Positions 4,521 through 11,920 of a stretch of DNA of 14,511 nucleotides are shown here, one piece after another; position 1 is the stretch's first letter; each line of letters starts with the position of its first letter. The translations under genes and the position numbers were made by a program. The stretch comes from Planctomycetes bacterium GWF2_50_10 (lineage in GTDB: Bacteria; Planctomycetota; Phycisphaerae; Sedimentisphaerales; GWF2-50-10): assembly GCA_001824635.1 (NCBI GenBank), contig MHYB01000049.1, positions 12,233 through 26,743 of the forward strand. The letters are read 5' to 3'. A model generated the notes under the pieces. The model was not told the origin of the DNA. It was given only the letters and a program-made list of their open reading frames with translations, and did not search any database.

Positions 4521-6605
4521 TCAACTAAAAGTTTCGAGAATTTTTTCAGCGATGTTCGCAGGCACCCTTTCATAAGAGAAAGGCTCCATTGAGAATGTCC
4601 CGCGACCAGCTGTCGCAGACCGGATTTCGCTCGAATAACCGAACATTTCAGCCAGCGGCACCTTCGCATCAATGATTCGCATAGTGCCGTGAAGCCTCGA
4701 ATCAGTTATCATGCCGCGTTTGCTGATAATATTTCCCTGTATTGATCCGAAATTGCTATCAGGAATGATTACCTGAAGCTTCATTATAGGTTCAAGTAAG
4801 ATGGGACCAGCTTTCTTAACCGCATCAGTCGTGCCTATAGCACCTGCTTGCTCAAACGCAAGTTCTGATGAATCTACGGGATGGTAAGAGCCATCTGTTA
4901 AACATATCTTGACACCTACCATCGGGTACCCTGCCAGCACGCCGCTCGATAGCGACCCGATTGATCCATGCTCGACCGCTGACCAGTACTCTTTCGGTAC
5001 GGAACCGCCCACGATTTTGCTTTCGAACTCCACATCCTTGCGGTAGCTGCCGTCTTCATTGAACAGCGGCTCTACGGTTACCCAAACATCACCGAACTGA
5101 CCATGACCGCCCGTCTGACGAACAAACTTGCCATGTGCCTCAGCCTTGCCTGTGATGGCTTCTTTGTACGCCACCTTCGGCTTGCCGATACGCACGTCAA
5201 CCTTCATGGTCCTTATCAGCTTGTGCTGAATAACTTCCAGATGAAGTTCGCCCATACCGCTTATGATCGTCTGTCCTGTTTCAGGGTCATATTTGCATCC
5301 GAATGTCGGATCTTCACGACGAAGCACCGTCAGTGCCTCGCTAAGCTTTACTCTTTCCGCGCTGGTCTTGGGCTCGATTGACATGCTTACAACAGTTTCA
5401 GGGAATACGATGCTATCAAGCATTATCGGGTGCTTTGTATCGCACAGTGTGTCACCTGTAAGTGTATCCTTTAACCCTATCGCCGCCACAATGTCGCCTG
5501 CGCCCGCGCTTTCAAGAGCCGTCCTGCTCGCCGCGTGCATTTCGAATATGCGGGTGATATTTTCCTTACTATTGCGGTTGGTGTTAAGAACTCTCGTTCC
5601 AGGCGTAAGCGTACCTTGGTAAATTCGTATAAAATACAGATCCCCGTGTACATCGCCTGTTATTTTAAATGCCAGTGCCACAAACGGTGCGTTGTCGATG
5701 CACTTTACTTCGACGTCCTTTTCTTTGCTGCCGAGCTTGTATCCCTTCAGCATCGGTTTATCAAGCGGACTGGGCAGATAATCCACTACCCCGTCCAGCA
5801 TTTTCTGAACACCGATATAACGCAGGGCTGAACCAATAAATACTGGGTTTAATTTATTCGCACAAACGCCTTTGCGTATGGCGGCCTTAAGTATAGCTTC
5901 ATCAACAGGCCCGTCATGAACAAATGCGTCCATAACATGTTCATCAAATTCAGCAACTACTTCAAGCAGCTTCAAATGCCAGTCATGAGCTACCTCTTGT
6001 AGATCCGGAGGAATATCTCTTTCCTCCATGCTTGCACCAAGCTTTTCCTGCTTGAAGTATATCGCGCGCATCGTGACCAGGTCTATAATGCCTTTCAGCT
6101 CAGAATCCTGCCCTATCGGGTACTGCACCGGAACAGGATCGGCAATAAGTTTGTCATGTATGCTCTGGAACGTAGATTCGAAATCCGCGCCCAGCTTGTC
6201 CATCTTGTTGATGAAAAATAAGCATGGCACGCCGTACTTCTTCGCCTGCCGCCATACCGTTTCCGTCTGCGCCTGCACGCCTTCACTGGCGTCGAGAACC
6301 GCCACCGCGCCGTCAAGAACGCGAAGCGATCTTTCCACTTCTGCCGTAAAATCAACGTGGCCGGGAGTGTCTATAAGGTTTATTGGATGGCCTTTCCAAT
6401 GGCATTTCGTCGCGGCCGACGTGATTGTGATGCCGCGCTCCTGCTCTTCTTCAAGAAAGTCCATTACAGCCGTGCCTTCATGAACTTCGCCCATCTTATA
6501 TGTCTTGCCGGCATAAAAAAGAACTCGCTCGGAAATAGTTGTCTTCCCGGCATCAATATGCGCCATAATGCCGATATTTCTCAGTTTTACTAGATCAGTT
6601 GCCAT
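4521..6605 (-). CDS. fusA: Translation elongation factor G (GTPase)
   Basis: EF-G hydrolyses GTP to drive translocation of tRNA and mRNA, and with ribosome recycling factor splits post-termination ribosomes. The protein has 694 residues (E. coli 704). All GTPase motifs are present: P-loop AHIDAGKT (15-22), switch I RGITIT (57-62), DTPGH (79-83), NKMD (133-136) and the G5 GSAL (258-261). Later domains include the GGHGQFGDV segment and the domain IV tip loop DGSYHPVDSSELAF. Several bacteria including planctomycetes have duplicated EF-G types; which one this is cannot be settled from the sequence alone, though its position in the str operon favours the main translocase. The start ATG has only a weak purine-rich Shine-Dalgarno. 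A strong terminator separates it from rpsG, so it probably has its own promoter or depends on read-through. Confidence 0.97.
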   Translation of the reverse strand: MATDLVKLRNIGIMAHIDAGKTTISERVLFYAGKTYKMGEVHEGTAVMDFLEEEQERGITITSAATKCHWKGHPINLIDTPGHVDFTAEVERSLRVLDGAVAVLDASEGVQAQTETVWRQAKKYGVPCLFFINKMDKLGADFESTFQSIHDKLIADPVPVQYPIGQDSELKGIIDLVTMRAIYFKQEKLGASMEERDIPPDLQEVAHDWHLKLLEVVAEFDEHVMDAFVHDGPVDEAILKAAIRKGVCANKLNPVFIGSALRYIGVQKMLDGVVDYLPSPLDKPMLKGYKLGSKEKDVEVKCIDNAPFVALAFKITGDVHGDLYFIRIYQGTLTPGTRVLNTNRNSKENITRIFEMHAASRTALESAGAGDIVAAIGLKDTLTGDTLCDTKHPIMLDSIVFPETVVSMSIEPKTSAERVKLSEALTVLRREDPTFGCKYDPETGQTIISGMGELHLEVIQHKLIRTMKVDVRIGKPKVAYKEAITGKAEAHGKFVRQTGGHGQFGDVWVTVEPLFNEDGSYRKDVEFESKIVGGSVPKEYWSAVEHGSIGSLSSGVLAGYPMVGVKICLTDGSYHPVDSSELAFEQAGAIGTTDAVKKAGPILLEPIMKLQVIIPDSNFGSIQGNIISKRGMITDSRLHGTMRIIDAKVPLAEMFGYSSEIRSATAGRGTFSMEPFSYERVPANIAEKILETFS

Positions 6606-6641
6606 AATACTTTACTTCTGTTTCCGCTTATTAAATACAAT

Positions 6642-6690
6642 AAAAAAACTGCCACAGTTGTTTTAACCAAAACTAACTGTGGCAGCAGTT
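6642..6690 (-). terminator. Intrinsic terminator between rpsG and fusA
   Basis: On the minus strand an 11-bp perfect stem is formed by CTGCCACAGTT (6685-6675) and AACTGTGGCAG (6659-6649). It continues, after one bulged base, with GTTTT/AAAAC around a GGTT loop and is followed at once by seven T residues (6648-6642). This is a textbook Rho-independent terminator reading in the direction of the genes; the plus strand has no T run, so it is one-directional. It begins 9 bases after the rpsG stop. The 5' flank AACTG (6690-6686) can also pair with CAGTT inside the first arm, an alternative fold that would compete with the terminator. The structure is seen directly; any regulation through the alternative fold is speculation. 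Confidence 0.87.
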
Positions 6691-6698
6691 ACTCTTAT

Positions 6699-7172
6699 TT
6701 ACCACGCGAAGTGAGCGAAGGCCTTGTTCGCCTCTGCCATCCTATGGACGTTGTCCTTGGTAGTCATCGCGCCGCCTTCGTTCTTGAAGGCGTCAAGAAA
6801 TTCAATGGCCAGCCTCTCGCACATCGGCTTGCCTTTTTTGCCTCGCGAAGAAAGCAGTATCCACCTGAACGCCAATGATTGCTGGCGCTTGGGACTCACC
6901 TGCATTGGAACCTGGTAGCTGGCGCCGCCGACGCGTTTGCTGCGAACCTCAATCATCGGCTTTACATTATTTATTGCCCGCTCGAAGACCTCAAGAGGAG
7001 TTGCCTCCTTGTTCTTCTTCTCTATGATCGCCATGGCGTCATAGAATATCTTCTGGGCTGTCGTCTTCTTACCCTGCCACATAAGGCAGTTAACAAATTT
7101 CGACACCAGTCGACTATTGTAGATCGGATCCGGTTTTAATGTCTCGCTCGAAGCTGTGAACTTTTTAGCCAT
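6699..7172 (-). CDS. rpsG: Small ribosomal subunit protein S7 (uS7)
   Basis: S7 nucleates assembly of the 30S head and contacts the E-site tRNA. It has 157 residues, typical for the family (about 156). Signature stretches are DPIYNSRLVSKFVNCLMWQG (residues 15-34), the beta hairpin KRVGGASYQVPMQV (79-92) and SLAFRWILLSSRGKKGKPM (99-117), ending AFAHFAW. It lies only 17 bases behind rpsL. In E. coli that gap is about 96 bases and contains the S7 repressor-binding structure, so that kind of feedback site cannot be present in the same place here. A terminator follows directly. Confidence 0.98.
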   Translation of the reverse strand: MAKKFTASSETLKPDPIYNSRLVSKFVNCLMWQGKKTTAQKIFYDAMAIIEKKNKEATPLEVFERAINNVKPMIEVRSKRVGGASYQVPMQVSPKRQQSLAFRWILLSSRGKKGKPMCERLAIEFLDAFKNEGGAMTTKDNVHRMAEANKAFAHFAW

Positions 7173-7189
7173 TTCTATTTACCTGCTTA

Positions 7190-7558
7190 TCATTTGGGCG
7201 TCTTTGCGCCGTACTTACTTCTGCCCTGTTTCCTGTTTGCCACACCGGCCGTGTCAAGTATGCCGCGAATAATGTGATAACGTACGCCGGGAAGGTCGCG
7301 AACCCTGCCGCCCCGGATCATAACCGTGCTGTGTTCCTGCAGATTATGGTCGACACCCGGTATGTAAGCCGTAACTTCCTTACCGTTTGTTAGCCTCACA
7401 CGAGCGATCTTACGCAACGCCGAGTTAGGCTTTTTAGGCGTCATTGTTCTTACGATCAGGCAAACTCCGCGCTTCTGCGGTGAACCGCTGATGTCGCTTG
7501 TGCGCTTGCCTGCTTGCGCTTTTCTGGGACGTTTCACTAACTGATTTATGGTCGGCAT
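7190..7558 (-). CDS. rpsL: Small ribosomal subunit protein S12 (uS12), Arg at the K88 position
   Basis: S12 sits at the decoding centre and sets translational accuracy. It has 122 residues (E. coli 124). The two decoding loops are clear: TPKKPNSALRK (residues 40-50, with K43 of the family intact) and GGRVRDLPGVRYH (83-95). At residue 87 the usual lysine (E. coli K88 counting Met) is arginine; K88R is a well-known streptomycin-resistance substitution, and planctomycetes are often reported to tolerate streptomycin. The aspartate that RimO methylthiolates in E. coli is kept (D88). GGAGA lies just before ATG 7558. Only 31 bases separate it from the rpoC stop and I see no terminator between, so it is probably transcribed from the rpoB promoter. 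Confidence 0.98.
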   Translation of the reverse strand: MPTINQLVKRPRKAQAGKRTSDISGSPQKRGVCLIVRTMTPKKPNSALRKIARVRLTNGKEVTAYIPGVDHNLQEHSTVMIRGGRVRDLPGVRYHIIRGILDTAGVANRKQGRSKYGAKTPK

Positions 7559-7589
7559 ACAATCTCCATTGTCGACTTAACTTACCTTA

Positions 7590-10500
7590 TTAACTTATAC
7601 CAAGGGCTTCCTTCATCGCCTGATCTGCCCTGGCCTCGGCCTCTTTGGCTTCCCTTAGTTCTTCGAACTGCTTCGAAACCGGTGCCTCGGCAAGATGCTT
7701 GACCCTCATGTCAACATGTGGCCTAAAGCCTGTACCGGCAGGGATAAGGTGGCCAAGAATTACGTTCTCTTTCAAACCACGTAAATTGTCAATTTTACCA
7801 GCTAAGGACGCTTCAGTCAATACCTTAGTTGTTTCCTGGAAGCTTGCTGCCGAAATAAAGCTTTCCGACTGCAGTGAAGCCTTGGTAATACCAAGCAGCA
7901 GGGTCTTGGCTGTCGCGGGCCTGGGTTTCTTGCCCTTGGCCGGTGCGCCGCCTAAACTCTCTACCTTTTCATTCACTTTTTCAAGTTCTTCCTTGCTGAT
8001 AACCGTATCTACAGCCAGGTCTGTTTCACCTGGATCGCTGATCTTGATGCTCTTGGCAAGCTCATCGTTCACACGCCTGAAATGGAACCTGTCCACCACT
8101 TCGCCCGGCAGATATGGACTATCGCCCACCGCCTCGATCTCAACCTTACGCATCATCTGTGAAACTATGGATTCAATGTGTTTATCATTGATATTCACGT
8201 TCTGCGAACGATACACGTTCTGCACTTCCGTGAGCAGGTAACGCTGCAGGGCCTCTTCACCCTTGATCCTGAGGATGTCATGCGGAACCAAAGGCCCGTC
8301 GGTCAGCGCATCACCGGCCTCGACTAAGTCGCCCGTATGCACATGCAGATGCCTGTCGCGAGGTACATGGTGTTCCTTTTCCATGCCGCTTTCGCTACGA
8401 ACAATGATTGTCATCTTGCCGCGGCGCTTATCGCTCTTAAGTTCGATCTTACCCGAAATTTCCGCCATCGCTGCCGGCTCTTTCGGCTTACGAGCCTCAA
8501 AGATTTCCGTTACACGAGGCAGACCGCCGGTAATATCCTGCGTACCACCGCTTCCGCGTGGCTGACGTGCAAGCAGTTCGCCCGCCTGAACCTCCTGCCC
8601 TTCGTTCACTTCGATACGAGCCTTGGCGGGTAGGTAATGTACGTCCAGTATCTTGCCGACCGCATCTTCAATAATTACCTGCGGATGCCTGTCGCCCTTA
8701 TGTTCAATAACGACCGGACGGCCCTGCTGTCCTTTACGCTCTTCTTCGATGCGTACGGTTTCGCCATCTATAATATCAACCAGCCTTACAATACCAGCCG
8801 CCTCTGCCAGTATCGGCATTCTGTGCGGATCCCACGAGAATAGCCTCATGCCAGGCTCTATCTTGCCGCCGTTTTCGACCATCAATATAGCGCCGTAAGG
8901 AACCTTGAACCTGTCTAACTCACGTTCCTTTTCGTCTACTATCGCGAATTCACCATTACGCTTCAATGCTATCAGTGTAACAGTGCCGTCGCTTCGCTTC
9001 ACAGGAACCACATTGATGTCCCTGTATTGCGCGATACCCTTCTGGCTCGCCTTCTGCTCATGCTCAAGAATTGCTCGCGATGCCACGCCGCCCGTGTGGA
9101 ACGTACGCATTGTAAGCTGTGTACCCGGTTCACCGATCGACTGTGCACCTATAATGCCCACTGCCAGACCGTCTTCTACCAGCCTGCCGCTGCTCATATC
9201 CCAGCCGTAACACTTCGCGCAGATACCTATTGTGCTGTCGCATGTCAGCGGGCTTCTAACGCGTATAGCCTCAAGGCCCAATGCCTCGATCTTGGCCGCT
9301 GATTCCGGCGTAATGACTTCGTTTTCACGAGCTATCATCTCATCGGTGATAGGATTGCGTATATTATCGCGAGCCGTCCGGCCGATTATCAACTGTGACA
9401 GCGGCACGTCAACCTGCTCGCCCTTGTAAACCGTCGTCTTTGTAATACCCTGAAGCGTCTCGCAGTCATGCTCCGTTATGATCACGTTCTGAGCAACATC
9501 AGCGAGTTTACGTGTAAGGTAACCAGAATCCGCCGTCTTTAACGCTGTATCGGCCAACCCCTTGCGTGCACCGTGAGTCGAGCTGAAATACTCAAGTACG
9601 TTAAGACCTTCGCGGAAATTCGATTTAATTGGCGTCTCAATGATCTCGCCGCTAGGCTTGGCCATCAACGCTCGCATACCTGCGAGCTGCTGTATCTGGT
9701 CAACGCTGCCTCGGGCGCCTGAATCCGTCATAAGGAAGATCGGATTAATGTAAGCCTTGCCATCTCGTGTATCTTCTTTGAGTTCCCGCATCATTTCCGC
9801 CGTAACACCAACACGCGCGTGTGTCCATGCGTCGATGATCTGATTGAAACGCTCGCCTTCCGTCAGCACACCGCTGTGGAAGTTTTTCATAATGCGGTCA
9901 ACCTTCTTTTGCGTCTCGTCGATGATCGCCTGCTTCTTGCCCGGTATACGCAAGTCCGTAACACCGAAGCTCAAGCCCGCAAGCGTTGCCATCTTAAAGC
10001 CCATCTCCTTGACCCTGTCAAGCAAATCGACTGTTTCCGAACTGCCGCATATAGCGTAGCAATCGCTGATTACTTTGCTAAGCTTCTTCTGTGACATCGT
10101 TATATTATAGAACGGCATCTTCGGATCGAGGTTGTCGTTGAACAAACACCTGCCCGGCGTAGTCTCGATCACGCAGCCCATGATGTCCTTCTCGCCGTCG
10201 CGACGGATCTTTTTCGTCTTGGGCAGTGCTACTTTGACCTTTGCGTGTATGCCGACCTTCCTCATTTCGTAGGCCGTGATGGCTTCAAACGGGTCGCGGA
10301 ACATCATTCCTTCGCCCGGTTCGCCTGGCATCATTGTGGTAATATAGTAATTACCAAGCACGATATCCTGTGAAGGCCCGATGATCGGAGAACCATTCGC
10401 AGGTGAGAAAATATTGTTCGTAGACATCATCAGCACATGCGCTTCGACCTGCGCCTCTATTGACAGCGGCAGATGTACCGCCATCTGGTCACCGTCGAAG

Positions 10501-11864
10501 TCGGCGTTGAAGCCTTTGCACACCAGCGGATGAATCATGATCGCGTTGCCTTCGACGAGCACCGGCTCAAAAGCCTGGATACCCATTCTGTGCAGCGTTG
10601 GTGCACGGTTAAGCAGTACCGGGTGCTGGTGAATCGCTTCTTCCAGGATATCCCAAACCTGCTCGTCCCTGCGTTCAAGCATGCGCTTTGCGCTCTTTAT
10701 CGTATCGGCCAATCCGCGGTCTTTAAGCTTGCGGATGATGAACGGTTGAAAAAGTTCAAGTGCTATCTTCTTGGGCAGACCGCACTGATTGAGTTTAAGA
10801 TGCGGACCAACGACAATTACCGAACGAGCTGAGTAATCCACTCGCTTGCCCAGCAGATTCTCACGGAACCGACCCTGCTTGCCCTTGATCATGTCAGTCA
10901 AACTCTTCAAAGGCCTGTTATTCGAACCAAGTACCGGCCTTCTGCATCGCCCGTTATCAAGCAGTGAATCCACCGCCTGCTGAAGCATGCGTTTTTCGTT
11001 GCGTATAATTACTTCAGGTGCATTGAGGTCTATAAGCTTCTTGAGTCTGTTGTTGCGGTTGATGATCCTTCTGTAAAGATCGTTCAAGTCGCTCGTCGCG
11101 AAATTTCCACTCTCAAGCAGCACCAGCGGACGAAGGTCCGGCGGTATCACAGGCGTAACTTCAAGCACCATCCACTCGGGCTTGTTCGTACTCGCCCTTA
11201 TTGAATTCACTATTTTGAGCCGCTTGGTTATATCCTTGATCTTCTGCTTCGAACTCGTCTTGGTCACAGCCGCGCGAAGCTCACCGCTCAATGTTTCGAG
11301 ATTCATGCCCGAAAGCAGGTCGCGAACAGCTTCCGCGCCCATCGATGCCTTGAATGAATTGCCGTATTTATTCAGCGCCTCACGGTATTCATCTTCGGTC
11401 AGCAGTTGCTTGATCTTCAGCGGGCTTTGCCCTGGATCCGTCACCACATAATCCTGGAAATATATAACCTTTTCCAGTTCGCTCGTCTTCATCGCAAGCA
11501 GCGTACCAAGCCTGCTGGGCATCGACTTGAAGAACCATATATGCACAACCGGCGCCGCCAGGTTGATATGGCCCATTCTTTTTCTGCGAACTCGACTGTG
11601 CGTCACTTTAACGCCGCAACGGTCGCAGATAATGCCTTTAAACTTGGTTCCCTTGTACTTGCCGCACGCGCATTCCCAGTCCCTTTCAGGACCAAAAATA
11701 CGCTCGCAGAACAAACCGTCCTTCTCGGGACGATACGTGCGGTAATTGATCGTCTCTGGCTTGCGAACCTCGCCGAAAGACCAGCTCCGAATGTCATTCG
11801 GGCTTGCCAGCGAAATCTTCACTGAACCGTAATCATTGATGCGATCGTAAATCGATTCTACCAT
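7590..11864 (-). CDS. rpoC: DNA-directed RNA polymerase subunit beta'
   Basis: This is the catalytic beta' subunit of RNA polymerase. It has 1424 residues, close to E. coli (1407). The N-terminal zinc-binding domain has C65, C67, C80 and C83 (CACG, then CDRCG). The active-site loop NADFDGDQMAVHLP starts at N453 and supplies the three Mg-binding aspartates D455, D457 and D459. The second zinc site is C801 with C875, C882 and C885 (CDSTIGICAKC). The trigger-loop region GAQSIGEPGTQLTMRTFHTGG spans 906-926. A lysine- and proline-rich linker (GGAPAKGKKPRPATAK) precedes the C-terminal ESFISAASFQETTKVL segment. ATG 11864 has AGGAG 10 bases upstream, inside the loop of a possible 7-bp hairpin. It follows rpoB by 56 bases. 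Confidence 0.99.
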   Translation of the reverse strand: MVESIYDRINDYGSVKISLASPNDIRSWSFGEVRKPETINYRTYRPEKDGLFCERIFGPERDWECACGKYKGTKFKGIICDRCGVKVTHSRVRRKRMGHINLAAPVVHIWFFKSMPSRLGTLLAMKTSELEKVIYFQDYVVTDPGQSPLKIKQLLTEDEYREALNKYGNSFKASMGAEAVRDLLSGMNLETLSGELRAAVTKTSSKQKIKDITKRLKIVNSIRASTNKPEWMVLEVTPVIPPDLRPLVLLESGNFATSDLNDLYRRIINRNNRLKKLIDLNAPEVIIRNEKRMLQQAVDSLLDNGRCRRPVLGSNNRPLKSLTDMIKGKQGRFRENLLGKRVDYSARSVIVVGPHLKLNQCGLPKKIALELFQPFIIRKLKDRGLADTIKSAKRMLERRDEQVWDILEEAIHQHPVLLNRAPTLHRMGIQAFEPVLVEGNAIMIHPLVCKGFNADFDGDQMAVHLPLSIEAQVEAHVLMMSTNNIFSPANGSPIIGPSQDIVLGNYYITTMMPGEPGEGMMFRDPFEAITAYEMRKVGIHAKVKVALPKTKKIRRDGEKDIMGCVIETTPGRCLFNDNLDPKMPFYNITMSQKKLSKVISDCYAICGSSETVDLLDRVKEMGFKMATLAGLSFGVTDLRIPGKKQAIIDETQKKVDRIMKNFHSGVLTEGERFNQIIDAWTHARVGVTAEMMRELKEDTRDGKAYINPIFLMTDSGARGSVDQIQQLAGMRALMAKPSGEIIETPIKSNFREGLNVLEYFSSTHGARKGLADTALKTADSGYLTRKLADVAQNVIITEHDCETLQGITKTTVYKGEQVDVPLSQLIIGRTARDNIRNPITDEMIARENEVITPESAAKIEALGLEAIRVRSPLTCDSTIGICAKCYGWDMSSGRLVEDGLAVGIIGAQSIGEPGTQLTMRTFHTGGVASRAILEHEQKASQKGIAQYRDINVVPVKRSDGTVTLIALKRNGEFAIVDEKERELDRFKVPYGAILMVENGGKIEPGMRLFSWDPHRMPILAEAAGIVRLVDIIDGETVRIEEERKGQQGRPVVIEHKGDRHPQVIIEDAVGKILDVHYLPAKARIEVNEGQEVQAGELLARQPRGSGGTQDITGGLPRVTEIFEARKPKEPAAMAEISGKIELKSDKRRGKMTIIVRSESGMEKEHHVPRDRHLHVHTGDLVEAGDALTDGPLVPHDILRIKGEEALQRYLLTEVQNVYRSQNVNINDKHIESIVSQMMRKVEIEAVGDSPYLPGEVVDRFHFRRVNDELAKSIKISDPGETDLAVDTVISKEELEKVNEKVESLGGAPAKGKKPRPATAKTLLLGITKASLQSESFISAASFQETTKVLTEASLAGKIDNLRGLKENVILGHLIPAGTGFRPHVDMRVKHLAEAPVSKQFEELREAKEAEARADQAMKEALGIS

Positions 11865-11866
11865 TT

Positions 11867-11894
11867 AAGGTTAACTCCTATTCTAAGTAACCTT
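11867..11894 (-). promoter_or_regulatory. Stem-loop presenting the rpoC ribosome binding site
   Basis: In the rpoB-rpoC gap the minus strand has AAGGTTA (11894-11888) and TAACCTT (11873-11867), exact reverse complements around a 14-base loop that contains AGGAG (11879-11875), the Shine-Dalgarno of rpoC. The second arm ends two bases before the ATG. The 7-bp stem is mostly A-T and G-C in a short gap, so it could be chance. If real, it would fold around the start site and tune beta' synthesis. Confidence 0.4.
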
Positions 11895-11920
11895 TTGATT
11901 ATTTATTCTTCATCCCGGGT

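Noticed and set aside
4429..4575. Plus-strand 48-codon frame, starting MTSAKLGNRKAFQAM, convergent with fusA
   Set aside because: No Shine-Dalgarno before the ATG, no family resemblance, and its last third is antisense to the conserved end of fusA. Possible but unsupported.
7645..8241. Plus-strand open frame of 198 codons
   Set aside because: Antisense to the conserved C-terminal region of rpoC; serine- and leucine-rich shadow with no family resemblance.
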